A stretch of 64,000 nucleotides of DNA from an uncultured Gammaproteobacteria bacterium (GTDB lineage Bacteria > Pseudomonadota > Gammaproteobacteria > Steroidobacterales > GCA-2729495): contig CAKZWQ010000007.1 of assembly GCA_937921935.1 (NCBI GenBank), positions 1 to 64,000 on the forward strand, in the 5' to 3' direction. Positions 17,128-25,341 of this stretch are shown piece after piece (the stretch's first letter is position 1; every line of letters starts with the position of its first letter). The position numbers and the translations under genes are program-made. The notes beneath the pieces were generated by a model. It had not been told where the DNA came from and ran no database searches. It saw nothing but the letters and a program-made list of their open reading frames with translations.

Positions 17128-17883
17128 ATGGGGAAAGACGGCAGGGATATAGCCAGTTTAGTCTGCGCCCGCCTGAAATCAGGCGGGCGCGTGACTGTGC
17201 TGACCGGGGCCGGGATTTCTGCAGAAAGCGGCCTTGCTACCTTCCGGGATATGGGCGGATTGTGGGAACAGTATCGGGTTGAAGAACTCGCCAGCCCAGA
17301 GGGTTTCGCGCGCAATCCTGCTTTGGTTTATGACTTTTACAATCTTCGCCGTGCGCAGCTGAACAGTATCGAACCCAACTCCGGCCATTTGGCCCTTGCC
17401 ACCCTGGAGCGGCAGGTGGGAGACGGTTTCAGCCTGATCACTCAAAACGTGGATGACCTGCACGAGCGAGCCGGTAGCCGTCAGCCCCTGCACATGCACG
17501 GCGAACTCCGTAAGGCACGATGTCAGGCCTGCGCCAGTGTGCTCAATTGGCCCGACGATCTGGATGCAAAGAGCCAGTGTTCTGCCTGCGGCAGCCACGC
17601 GCTGCGGCCTCATATCGTCTGGTTTGGCGAGATGCCGTTCCACATGGAGGAGAGAATCCCGGCGAGCCTGACAGCCGAGGTGTTTCTGAGTATTGGTACC
17701 AGCGGGCACGTTTATCCGGCTGCCGGCTTCGTGGCCGAAGCTCGCCAACAGGGGGCCCTGACGATTGAGGTGAATCTTGAGCCTTCAGCCAATAGCGAGG
17801 CATTTGATGCCGCACTTTACGGGCCAGCAGGCGAGATATTGCCGCCATTGGTCGATGCCATCATGGCCGGTTTGTCTGAGTGA
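17128..17883 (+). CDS. cobB: NAD-dependent protein deacylase, sirtuin family
   Basis: 251 residues. Rossmann signature VLTGAGISAESGLATFRD, TQNVDDLHERAG and catalytic His in HMHGEL are all present. The zinc site is CQAC and CSAC separated by 20 residues. FYNLRR contains the Y-x-x-R pair that marks class III sirtuins able to remove succinyl and malonyl groups, as in E. coli CobB. It would remove acyl groups from lysines of metabolic enzymes. The next gene begins inside its stop codon. Confidence 0.9.
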   Translation: MGKDGRDIASLVCARLKSGGRVTVLTGAGISAESGLATFRDMGGLWEQYRVEELASPEGFARNPALVYDFYNLRRAQLNSIEPNSGHLALATLERQVGDGFSLITQNVDDLHERAGSRQPLHMHGELRKARCQACASVLNWPDDLDAKSQCSACGSHALRPHIVWFGEMPFHMEERIPASLTAEVFLSIGTSGHVYPAAGFVAEARQQGALTIEVNLEPSANSEAFDAALYGPAGEILPPLVDAIMAGLSE

Positions 17884-18110
17884 CTCCATCATCGGTGGAA
17901 CAGCCCATCACAGGCTTTCATCAGGACGAGGCGGGCGACTGGGTCGCTGAGCTGGTCTGTGGTCACTATCAGCATGTTCGACACCAACCGCCGTGGATCA
18001 ATCGACCCTGGGTGATGACTGTGCAGGGGCGTCAGGAGAAACTTGGTCGCTCACTGAATTGCAGAAAATGCGCCGAAGGTGCGCCACCGGACACTAGCCC
18101 GGGTGCTTAG
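17880..18110 (+). CDS. DUF3565 domain protein
   Basis: 76 residues, read from GTG at 17880, which overlaps the sirtuin stop in GTGA, indicating translational coupling. The conserved core is ITGFHQDEAGDWVAELVCGHYQHVRHQPPW and WVMT...GRSLNCRKC, with Cys and His residues that could bind a metal. It matches DUF3565, a short family of unknown function. Its 3' end overlaps the end of convergent hisE by 17 bp. Confidence 0.8.
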   Translation: MTPSSVEQPITGFHQDEAGDWVAELVCGHYQHVRHQPPWINRPWVMTVQGRQEKLGRSLNCRKCAEGAPPDTSPGA

Positions 18111-18411
18111 CCTGGCTGGCAGCCCGTCGCTGGGCCAGTTCGGCAGCCACGTCTTGCAGACTCAAATCCTGACTACGCAGCAGCACGATGAGGTGATAGA
18201 GCAGGTCGGCCGCTTCGGCCTTCACTCGTGGCTTGTCACCCTGTACTGCCGCAATGGCCACTTCCACGCCTTCTTCACCCACTTTCTGGGCCATCCGTGA
18301 TGTACCCGCCGCGAATAACTGGGCCGTGTAGCTTTCATCGGTGGTCGAGGTCCGGCGACTGTCAATAATTTGCTGTAACTGCAGCAGGTAGTCGATGCCT
18401 GGGGCATTCAT
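18094..18411 (-). CDS. hisE: Phosphoribosyl-ATP diphosphatase
   Basis: 105 residues with the all-alpha NTP pyrophosphatase core: [29 protein letters not shown], then [20 protein letters not shown], giving the E-x-x-E and E-x-x-D type Mg-binding residues. It hydrolyses PR-ATP to PR-AMP, step 2 of histidine synthesis. In E. coli this domain is fused to HisI; here the HisI half (PR-AMP cyclohydrolase) is absent and no separate hisI is in the window. The start overlaps the hisF stop in ATGA. Confidence 0.93.
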   Translation of the reverse strand: MNAPGIDYLLQLQQIIDSRRTSTTDESYTAQLFAAGTSRMAQKVGEEGVEVAIAAVQGDKPRVKAEAADLLYHLIVLLRSQDLSLQDVAAELAQRRAASQAKHPG

Positions 18412-19178
18412 TCGCGTATCTCCACAGCCTGCTTGCGCAGGTATTTTTTCAGATCCTGGATGTTGATGGCCGCCGTATGGAAGACGCTGGCTGCCAGGGC
18501 GCCATCGACCCGTGCCTCTTTGAAGGCTTCGACGAAGTGTTCCATGGTGCCCGCGCCGCCCGAGGCTATCAGGGGCACCGAGCAGGCTTCGCGAACCAGT
18601 CTTAATTGCGGTATGTCGTAACCTTGGCGCACGCCGTCCTGATTCATGCAGTTGAGCACGATTTCGCCGGCGCCGCGTTCCTGCACTTCCTTAACCCAGT
18701 CTACGGTCAGGCGGCCGCTGTGTTTGGTTTTGTCCGGATCGCCCGTGTACTGATAAACGCGATAACTGCCATCGCTTTCTTCACGGCTGTCGATCCCCAG
18801 TACCACACACTGGGAGCCGAAGCGGGTAGCCAGTTCAGTGATGAGTTCCGGTCGAGCCAGGGCCGGACTATTAATGGATATTTTGTCAGCGCCGTAGTTC
18901 AGAACTTCCTCGGCATCAGCGACACTGCGTATGCCACCGGCCACCGAGAAGGGGATATCCAGTACCTCGGCAACTCGATTCACCCAGCTGCGATCCACGG
19001 ATCTCCCGTCGGGGCTGGCCGTGATGTCATAAAAGACGAGTTCATCGGCACCTTCCTCCCGATAACGGGCGGCCAGATCCATGATGTCGCCCATCACCAC
19101 GTGATCGCGGAACTGCACGCCCTTGACCACCTGGCCATCGCGCACGTCCAGGCAAGGGATTATGCGTCGCGCAAGAAT
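18408..19178 (-). CDS. hisF: Imidazole glycerol phosphate synthase, cyclase subunit
   Basis: 256 residues if begun at ATT (19178-19176), giving (M)[19 protein letters not shown], a perfect match to the usual HisF N-terminus. No ATG, GTG or TTG is in frame near this point; the nearest upstream ATG (19331) would add 51 residues lying antisense-free inside hisA but unlike any HisF. GGAG lies eight bases before the ATT. Catalytic Asp residues are in IPCLDV and VVLGIDS, and the phosphate loops in VAGGI and ASGGAG. It makes imidazole glycerol phosphate and AICAR with HisH. It overlaps hisA by 19 bp. Confidence 0.93.
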   Translation of the reverse strand: MLARRIIPCLDVRDGQVVKGVQFRDHVVMGDIMDLAARYREEGADELVFYDITASPDGRSVDRSWVNRVAEVLDIPFSVAGGIRSVADAEEVLNYGADKISINSPALARPELITELATRFGSQCVVLGIDSREESDGSYRVYQYTGDPDKTKHSGRLTVDWVKEVQERGAGEIVLNCMNQDGVRQGYDIPQLRLVREACSVPLIASGGAGTMEHFVEAFKEARVDGALAASVFHTAAINIQDLKKYLRKQAVEIRE

Positions 19179-19894
19179 TGTTCTATCTCCGCCAGGGTGA
19201 GTCGGCCGTCCAGCAGGGCTTTGCCCGAAACCACCCCGGCTACGCCCGTGGCCGCCAGGGCCGGCAGATCTGCCGCTTTGCTGACCCCGCCCGAGGCAAT
19301 AAAGCGGGCTTCGGGGTAGCGCTGCACGCACTCTGCGTAGAGTCCCACGTTAGGTCCTTCCAGGGTGCCGTCCAGCGCAATGTCCGTGCACAGCACGTCG
19401 AGGGCACCGGCGGCCAGAAAACGGTCCAGCAGGGACCACAGGGTCACGCCGCTGCCGCGGGTCCAGCCGTGGGTCTGGGCCATGGGTTCACCGTCTTCCA
19501 GGCGCACATCAATGGCCAGCACTATGCGGTCCGCACCCACGGCGTCGCACCAGTCGATGACCTCGGCGGGTTTTTCCACGGCCACCGAGCCGATGACCGC
19601 ACGTTCGGCACCGGCTGCGAGTAAGGCCTCCAGGCGTTCACGGTCGCGAATGCCGCCTCCGGCCTGCACGCGCAGGCCCGTCGCCGCGAAAGCACCGATG
19701 AGTCCCTGATTAATGGGGTCACCGGTCTTTGCGCCATCCAGATCCACCGCGTGCAGTCGCGTCAGGCCAGCATCGAGGTAACGGCGCGCGAGATTGACCG
19801 GGTCCTCGTCATAGCGGGTGACCTGATCAAAATCACCTTTAAACAGCCGGACTACGCCACCGTTCAGCAGATCAATGGCTGGAATAACTTCCAT
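19160..19894 (-). CDS. hisA: ProFAR isomerase
   Basis: 244 residues, a TIM barrel with the acid/base Asp pair in [10 protein letters not shown] (Asp8) and [14 protein letters not shown] (about 130), and phosphate loops QAGGGIRD and ASGGVS. It performs the Amadori-type isomerisation before the HisHF step. It starts 9 bp after hisH and its 3' end carries the ribosome site and start of hisF. Length and motifs are normal. Confidence 0.95.
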   Translation of the reverse strand: MEVIPAIDLLNGGVVRLFKGDFDQVTRYDEDPVNLARRYLDAGLTRLHAVDLDGAKTGDPINQGLIGAFAATGLRVQAGGGIRDRERLEALLAAGAERAVIGSVAVEKPAEVIDWCDAVGADRIVLAIDVRLEDGEPMAQTHGWTRGSGVTLWSLLDRFLAAGALDVLCTDIALDGTLEGPNVGLYAECVQRYPEARFIASGGVSKAADLPALAATGVAGVVSGKALLDGRLTLAEIEQFLRDA

Positions 19895-19903
19895 GCTCGG
19901 GCC

Positions 19904-20512
19904 TTATAGCTCTAAAAAGTTTTGCAGAACCCGGGCACCGTTCGTGCCCGAGCGTTCGGGGTGGAACTGCGTCGCCAGGAAATTATTTTTTTCTACCACC
20001 GCCGAAAAATCATGGCCGTATTCGCAGCGCCCCGTGGTGAAGTCCGTCACGGGTACAGCGTAACTGTGCACGAAATAGAACTGCGCACCGGCCGGTAAAT
20101 CCGCCAGCAGTTTTGAGCCGGGTGTGGGTTGTACGCGGTTCCAGCCCATGTGCGGGACAGCGTGCTCAGCATCGGCAACGAATTTGACGGCGCGGCCGGG
20201 GAGAATTCCCAGGCACTGCGCATCTTCTTCGGCCGAAGCTTCAAACAGCAATTGCAGGCCCAGGCAGATTCCCAGCACGGGCTGGGTCAGCTCGGGTATG
20301 ACGGCGTCCAGGCCGCTTGCACGCAGTCGTGTCATGGCGTCCTTCGCGGCTCCGACACCGGGCAGGATGACGCGCCTGGCAGCCCGGATGCGGCCGGCAT
20401 CGGTCGTCAGTTCGCCGCTAACGCCCAGGCGAGCCAGGGCGAAGGTCAGGGAGGCAATGTTTGCCCCGCCGCCATCGACGATGGCGAGCTGTTTGTCCCT
20501 CGCGTCGCTCAC
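19904..20512 (-). CDS. hisH: Imidazole glycerol phosphate synthase, glutaminase subunit
   Basis: 202 residues, a class I glutamine amidotransferase. The nucleophile Cys is in LGICLGLQLLFE and the His/Glu of the triad in TQFHPERSG near the C-terminus; the oxyanion strand is LPGVGA. It delivers ammonia to HisF. Its start overlaps the hisB stop by 4 bp, as expected for coupled genes. Confidence 0.95.
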   Translation of the reverse strand: MSDARDKQLAIVDGGGANIASLTFALARLGVSGELTTDAGRIRAARRVILPGVGAAKDAMTRLRASGLDAVIPELTQPVLGICLGLQLLFEASAEEDAQCLGILPGRAVKFVADAEHAVPHMGWNRVQPTPGSKLLADLPAGAQFYFVHSYAVPVTDFTTGRCEYGHDFSAVVEKNNFLATQFHPERSGTNGARVLQNFLEL

Positions 20513-21582
20513 AGCGTGCCCTTGGTGCTCGGGAGTTGTTCGCCTTCCAGCCGGATGGCCTGGCGCAGGGCCCGGCCGGTGGCTTTGAAGCAGGACTCCA
20601 CCATGTGATGGGTGTTATCCCCCTGCACCGTGACATGCAAAGCAGCACCCAGGCTTTCAGCCAGGGAGCGGAAAAAGTGCGGCACCATTTCCGTGGGCAG
20701 GCCGCCGACTTCCGATCGGCCGAATTCACCTTCGAATACAGAATAGGGGCGACCGGACAGATCGAGGGCGACCTGCGCGCGGGTTTCATCCATGGGCAAC
20801 AGGAAGCCGAAGCGGGCGATGCCGCGTTTGTCACCCAGAGCTTCACGCACGGCCTGGCCCAGGGCCAGGGCCGTGTCCTCAATCGTGTGGTGCTCATCCA
20901 CTTCCAGATCGCCGTCGCAATCCAGCTTCAGGGAAAAGCCGCCGTGTTTGGCAACTTGCTCGAGCATGTGGTCAAAGAAGCCTATCCCCGTGCTGACTTC
21001 AATGGGCCCTTCCGCGTCCAGGTCCACATCGACGCGAATGCGGGTTTCCTTGGTTTCCCGGGTGACCTGCGCAACTCGTGGCCGGTCCACCAGTTCGCGA
21101 ATGATGCCGCTCCAGGCCAGGGGGTTATCCTGATCAATGCGCACGGCCGGCACGCCGATATTGGCGCCGAATTCCACGTCGGTCTGACGGTCGCCCACCA
21201 CAATGCTGTTGGCGCGATCGACTGCTACGCGTTTATAGAAGTCGCCCAGCAGGCCGGCCTTCGGTTTGCGGCAGTCGCAGCCGTCCCGTTGCAAGTGCGG
21301 GCACACAAAGACCTCGAGAAACTCAATGCCCTGGGAGGCGAACAATTTGATGACAAAATCCTGCACCAGCTGAAAGTCCGCTTTCGGAAAGCTCGACGTG
21401 CCCAACCCGTCCTGATTCGTGATCATGACAAACTCGTAGCCGGCCGCCTGCAGCTTGAGCAGGGCAGGTACCACGCCGGGTAACAGGGCGATCTTGTCGA
21501 GCCGATCCACCTGTTTGTCTTCGGGTTCAATGATCAGGGTGCCGTCGCGGTCGAGGAAGGCGATGCGTTTTCCTTGGGCCAT
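20509..21582 (-). CDS. hisB: Bifunctional histidinol-phosphatase / imidazoleglycerol-phosphate dehydratase
   Basis: 357 residues, matching the E. coli fused form. The N-terminal HAD phosphatase (1-165) has FLDRDGTLI and a zinc loop CPHLQRDGCDCRKP. The C-terminal dehydratase (170-357) has the two metal-binding His motifs VDEHHTIED and GDNTHHMVES. It carries out steps 7 and 9 of the pathway. The fused form is characteristic of enterobacteria and some other gammaproteobacteria and helps date the operon as that type. Confidence 0.96.
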   Translation of the reverse strand: MAQGKRIAFLDRDGTLIIEPEDKQVDRLDKIALLPGVVPALLKLQAAGYEFVMITNQDGLGTSSFPKADFQLVQDFVIKLFASQGIEFLEVFVCPHLQRDGCDCRKPKAGLLGDFYKRVAVDRANSIVVGDRQTDVEFGANIGVPAVRIDQDNPLAWSGIIRELVDRPRVAQVTRETKETRIRVDVDLDAEGPIEVSTGIGFFDHMLEQVAKHGGFSLKLDCDGDLEVDEHHTIEDTALALGQAVREALGDKRGIARFGFLLPMDETRAQVALDLSGRPYSVFEGEFGRSEVGGLPTEMVPHFFRSLAESLGAALHVTVQGDNTHHMVESCFKATGRALRQAIRLEGEQLPSTKGTL

Positions 21583-21585
21583 GGC

Positions 21586-22629
21586 TTACTCCAGTGCAGC
21601 CAGCAGTTGATCATTCTCGGCGGTGTTGCCGATGGTGATTCGTAAACAGCCCGGTGTGGCCGGGTCACGACTGAAATCGCGAATCAGAACCCCGCCGGCT
21701 TTGGCGGCTGCCACCACGCCCGGGGCGTCGGTTGCCTCCACGAGCAGGAAGTTCGCCTGGCTTGGCCAGACCCGGCTGAACCGGGGGTTGTCGGCCAGGG
21801 CGGTGGCCATGCGCTCGCGCTCGCGTATCAGGGCGTCCACCTGGGCCGCGGCGGCGCGCAAGGCCCCAGGCTCCATGGCTGTCAGCACAGCAGCCTCGCA
21901 GGGCGCCGGGAAACTATAGGGCGGCAGGACGCGTCCCAGCATGTCGACAACGGCGGGGTCAGCCAGCAGCGAGCCGCAGCGAACACCGGCCAGGCCCAGG
22001 GCCTTGGACAGGGTTCGCAGCATGACGAAATTCGGGTACTCGCCCAGCAGGGACATGAACGCCTGGCTGTCTGCCGTGAACTCGGCATAGGCGGCATCCA
22101 GCACCACCAGCCCGGTCTCAGCCAGGGCCTTGCACAGGGCAGCAACATCCGTCGGCTCCAGCACACTGCCCGTGGGGTTATTCGGGGAACACAGGAACAA
22201 CAACTTGGTGGTTGGCGTCAGGGCGGCCTCGATACCGGCCCGGTCCAGGGCAAAGTCTGCCGTCGCCAGCAGCGGGACTTTAGTAATCGCCGCACCCTGC
22301 ACCTGGGCGTAGTGGGCGTACATCCCGAAAGTGGGCGGGCACACCAGGATCTCGTCCTGCCCGGGCCGACAGGTCGCCCGTATCAGCACTTCAATGGCAT
22401 CACTGGAACCCCGCGTGACGAGCAGCGTCTCTTCTGAGACCTCATAGTGGGCTGCGAGGCGCTGCGTCAGTACTTCCGGGCGCACGGCGGGATACCGGTT
22501 CAGGCCGGCGCCATCCACGCCCGGGAAAGGCGTCTCATTGGCATTCAGGCGCACCAGGCCGGCTTCATAGGTGGCGGCCTGATACGGCTGCAGAGACCGG
22601 AGTTCCGGTCTGAACAAATCTTCCAGCAT
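21586..22629 (-). CDS. hisC: Histidinol-phosphate aminotransferase
   Basis: 347 residues, fold type I PLP aminotransferase. LNANETPFPG is the substrate-end signature, LFLCSPNNPTGS the PLP phosphate/ring motif, DAAYAEF the cofactor Asp, and RTLSKALGLAGVRCG carries the PLP lysine. It lies 3 bp after hisB and 2 bp before hisD in the operon. All motifs are intact. Confidence 0.96.
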   Translation of the reverse strand: MLEDLFRPELRSLQPYQAATYEAGLVRLNANETPFPGVDGAGLNRYPAVRPEVLTQRLAAHYEVSEETLLVTRGSSDAIEVLIRATCRPGQDEILVCPPTFGMYAHYAQVQGAAITKVPLLATADFALDRAGIEAALTPTTKLLFLCSPNNPTGSVLEPTDVAALCKALAETGLVVLDAAYAEFTADSQAFMSLLGEYPNFVMLRTLSKALGLAGVRCGSLLADPAVVDMLGRVLPPYSFPAPCEAAVLTAMEPGALRAAAAQVDALIRERERMATALADNPRFSRVWPSQANFLLVEATDAPGVVAAAKAGGVLIRDFSRDPATPGCLRITIGNTAENDQLLAALE

Positions 22630-22631
22630 GT

Positions 22632-23957
22632 TCAGGCCGCTCCGCGTTCGCCCTGTCGCCGCAGGCGCACCCGCACGGCTTCGGCGTGAGCTTCCAGGCC
22701 TTCCAGGCCGGCGAGGGTGGTCACGGTGTCGCCGAGACCGCGCAGGCCGTCATCGCTGACTTCCTGAAAAGTAATCTGCTTCTGGAAATCCGCCACGGAC
22801 AGGCCGCTGTAGCTGCGGGCATAGCCGTAGGTCGGCAGCACGTGATTGGTGCCGCTGCAATAGTCTCCAACGGATTCAGGCGTCCAGGGCCCCAGGAATA
22901 CCGAGCCTGCATTAATAACAGAATCAATATATTGTCGAGGATTATTCACCTGAAATATTAAGTGCTCAGGCGCGTAGCAATTGACGATTTCCAGCGCCTC
23001 GTCCAGGTCCTGGGTGAGCAGGATTGAACCGTGTTCCAGGGAGGCCGCGATGATCTCCCGGCGGGGCATGTCTGGCAGGGCTGCCGCAATCGCGCCCTGC
23101 ACAGCCTTGGCCAGTTGGGCATCGGTGCAGATCAGGATGGCCTGAGAGTCGGCGCCATGTTCCGCCTGGGACATGAGATCCAGGGCCACGAATTCCGGGT
23201 CGGCCTCACTGTCGGCCACTACCATGACTTCTGACGGACCGGCCGGCATATCCAGGCCGGCACCGGCCGGATCCGCGGCAACCGCGGTCTTGGCCGCCGT
23301 CACCCAGGCATTGCCCGGGCCGAATATCTTGTCGACCTTGGGCACGCTTTCGGTGCCATAGGCCATGGCGGCAACGGCCTGGGCGCCACCGACTTTGAAA
23401 ATTCTCTCTATGCCGCAAGCCTGGGCAGCTACCACCACTGCCGGGTCAGCGCGACCGTCCGGGCGCGGCGGCGTGCACAAAATGCGCACCGGACAGCCGG
23501 CCAGGTCAGCGGGTACGGCCAGCATGATGGCCGTGGAGGGCAGGGGCGCACTGCCTGCGGGCACATAGAGCCCGACGGCGGGTACCGGTCGGGACTGCCG
23601 TTCACAGACCACGCCGGGGGCAGTTTCCACCCGGACCGGCTGGCTTAGTTGGGCAGCGTGGAAGCACCGCACATTGGCGATCGCCGTTTCAATAGCCTTC
23701 AGGGCCGCCGGCCCAAGTTCGGCGCGGGCCCGGGCCGCTTCCTCTGCCCCGACTTCCAGGGCGGTGAGGGTGGCGCCGTCGAGTTCTTCAGCCAGGCTGA
23801 ACAGAGCGCGATCGCCCTCGGCGCGCACGCGTGCGATCAGCTCACTGGCCCGCGCCGCGATCTGCGGATTGGCCGTCACAGCCGGGCGGGTCAAGGCCGC
23901 TTCGCGGGCAGCTGCATCCAGCTCGGCCCAGCGCAGGGTTTTCAGTTCGATCGTCAT
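22632..23957 (-). CDS. hisD: Histidinol dehydrogenase
   Basis: 441 residues. Conserved stretches: YVPAGSAPLPST, KVGGAQAVAAMAYGTESVPKVDKIFGPGN (NAD and zinc region), DMPAGPSEVMVVAD, and SQAEHGADSQAILI with zinc-binding Gln/His, followed by GTNHVLPTYG. The enzyme oxidises histidinol to histidine in two NAD-dependent steps. The gene overlaps hisG by 4 bp. Shortly after position 22900 the coding strand becomes briefly AT-rich (HLIFQVNNPRQYIDSVINAG) without disturbing the frame. Confidence 0.96.
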   Translation of the reverse strand: MTIELKTLRWAELDAAAREAALTRPAVTANPQIAARASELIARVRAEGDRALFSLAEELDGATLTALEVGAEEAARARAELGPAALKAIETAIANVRCFHAAQLSQPVRVETAPGVVCERQSRPVPAVGLYVPAGSAPLPSTAIMLAVPADLAGCPVRILCTPPRPDGRADPAVVVAAQACGIERIFKVGGAQAVAAMAYGTESVPKVDKIFGPGNAWVTAAKTAVAADPAGAGLDMPAGPSEVMVVADSEADPEFVALDLMSQAEHGADSQAILICTDAQLAKAVQGAIAAALPDMPRREIIAASLEHGSILLTQDLDEALEIVNCYAPEHLIFQVNNPRQYIDSVINAGSVFLGPWTPESVGDYCSGTNHVLPTYGYARSYSGLSVADFQKQITFQEVSDDGLRGLGDTVTTLAGLEGLEAHAEAVRVRLRRQGERGAA

Positions 23958-24862
23958 GCGAGCATCTTCTCGACGGGCACGACCAGCACGGAGCTGGCGC
24001 CGGCGCCCTTGAGGTTTTCCAGGGTTTCCCAGAACACGGTCTCACGACACACCACGTGCACGGCCACGATGTCATCGAGGCCTTCCAGGGGCAGTACCGT
24101 GGGCGCTTCGGAGCCGGGCAGCAACTCGCTGATCCTGGCCAGGGCGCTCTTGGGCGCGTGCATCATGATGTACTTACTTTCGCGCACCTGCATCACGCCA
24201 TCGATGCGCTGCATCAGCCGATCGATCCACTGCTGTTTGCCAGCGGGCAAAGCCACCGGGGTTTGCAGGATCACCGCTTCGCTCTCCAGGAGCGTTTCGC
24301 CCTCGCGGATCTTGTGGGCTGCCATGGTGGTCCCGGTGGACACCAGGTCGCAGATCACGTCGGCGCGACCCAGGCTGGGGGCAATTTCCACTGCGCCGGA
24401 AAACTCCACCACCTCGGCGTCCACGGACTCACGCTTGAGGTAGTCGTTGACGATATTGGGATAGCTGGTGGCAATGCGGCGGCCATTTAGCTGGCTGGCA
24501 GACTGCACCGGGCCGTCCTCGGGATAGCCGAAGGACAGCCGGCAGTGACCGTAGTCCATGCGCCTCAGGACCGAGAAGTGCTCGGTCTCGCTATCATTAT
24601 CCTCGCCGGAACCCAGCCGGGTTTCTTCGACGATATTCAGGCCCACAAAGCCCAGGTCGCAGACATCGTCCCGGACCAGGGCCGGGATATCGTCATCGCG
24701 CACCAGCAGGATGTCCAGGGGCATGTTCTCGCCAAAGCAGATCAGCTGATCGCGGGCCCGGGTGTATTTCAGGCCACAGCGCTGCAGCAGGTCCAGGGAG
24801 TGATCCGTGAGGCGCCCTGACTTCTGGATAGCAATCTTGATTCTTGTTTCTTTATCAATCAT
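23954..24862 (-). CDS. hisG: ATP phosphoribosyltransferase, long form
   Basis: 302 residues, so the long form with a C-terminal regulatory ACT-like domain (about 225-302, IMMHAPKSALARISELLPG) that allows histidine feedback and needs no HisZ. The PRPP loop is DLVSTGTTMAAHKIREGE. It begins IDKETRIKIAIQKSGRL. It starts 6 bp after the TrpR-family gene, so the regulator is the first cistron of the operon. Confidence 0.96.
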   Translation of the reverse strand: MIDKETRIKIAIQKSGRLTDHSLDLLQRCGLKYTRARDQLICFGENMPLDILLVRDDDIPALVRDDVCDLGFVGLNIVEETRLGSGEDNDSETEHFSVLRRMDYGHCRLSFGYPEDGPVQSASQLNGRRIATSYPNIVNDYLKRESVDAEVVEFSGAVEIAPSLGRADVICDLVSTGTTMAAHKIREGETLLESEAVILQTPVALPAGKQQWIDRLMQRIDGVMQVRESKYIMMHAPKSALARISELLPGSEAPTVLPLEGLDDIVAVHVVCRETVFWETLENLKGAGASSVLVVPVEKMLA

Positions 24863-24868
24863 TTATAT

Positions 24869-25174
24869 CTACTTCTTAAACCTTTCTAGTACCTTCGAGT
24901 ACCCGCCGGCACCCGCGCTCATATAGCGGGCGACGCGGCTGATGGTGGTCAGGCTGACCCCGGTCAGGTCGTGCACCTGTCGGTAACTGTGGCCCTCAGC
25001 GAGGGCTTCTACGACGGCCCAGCGATCCTTGAGGGCCTGCAACTCGGCGGGTGTGCACAGATCCTGAAAAAAAGCCCGGCATTCGCCCAGGTCCTTGAGG
25101 CTGAGGACGGCTCGGTACAATTCATCTTCCGCTGCCACTTCCTGGCGCGGACTCAATATTCGATGGTCTTTCAT
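24869..25174 (-). CDS. hisR: TrpR-family (YerC/YecD-like) regulator of the his operon
   Basis: 101 residues with the TrpR fold. The helix-turn-helix is in GHSYRQVHDLTGVSLTTISRVARYM (about 65-90), preceded by the helical dimer core LCTPAELQALKDRWAVVEAL. It leads the his genes with a 6 bp gap to hisG. A TrpR-box-like operator lies 20 bp upstream of its start, so autoregulated repression by histidine is likely. A histidine-responsive TrpR-family regulator called HisR has been described or proposed in Xanthomonas relatives; I use the symbol on that basis and it is inference here. Confidence 0.8.
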   Translation of the reverse strand: MKDHRILSPRQEVAAEDELYRAVLSLKDLGECRAFFQDLCTPAELQALKDRWAVVEALAEGHSYRQVHDLTGVSLTTISRVARYMSAGAGGYSKVLERFKK

Positions 25175-25194
25175 CCCGGCTTCGGCTGTTTCAA

Positions 25195-25232
25195 TGTACT
25201 AATATGCTAATACACTAGAACAGCTCCTGCAA
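25195..25232 (-). promoter_or_regulatory. Probable his operon promoter overlapped by a TrpR-box-like operator
   Basis: On the minus strand, TTGCAG (25232-25227) and TAGCAT (25209-25204) are 17 bp apart. The -10 sits inside the imperfect palindrome TGTACTAATATGCTAATACA (25195-25214, read on plus), whose outer arms TGTA/TACA and inner TA/TA match. The left half, GTACTA, is identical to the left half of the E. coli trp operator GTACTAGTT. A repressor here would block RNA polymerase directly. Confidence 0.65.
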
Positions 25233-25241
25233 GGGACTCAG

Positions 25242-25271
25242 TTGACCCCATTCAGGGCAGGCCCCTAGACT
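25242..25271 (+). promoter_or_regulatory. Candidate sigma-70 promoter of metB
   Basis: TTGACC (25242-25247) and TAGACT (25266-25271) with an 18 bp spacer, about 70 bp before the metB start. It lies 27 bp from the his operator, so the two divergent promoters nearly touch. No SAM-riboswitch-like fold was recognised in the leader. Confidence 0.45.
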
Positions 25272-25341
25272 GCGCGGCCCGCGTGACGGTCCCGGCCGGG
25301 GTCAGGCGCGGTTTTTACTCCTACAAGGCAAAGGCACCGCC

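Noticed and set aside
19179-19331. Extended N-terminus of HisF from an ATG at 19331
   Set aside because: The extra 51 residues lie wholly inside hisA, resemble no HisF, and leave the true HisF start at the ATT unexplained.
25272-25341. SAM riboswitch before metB
   Set aside because: The leader is short and GC-rich and shows no SAM-I or SAM-II core pattern.
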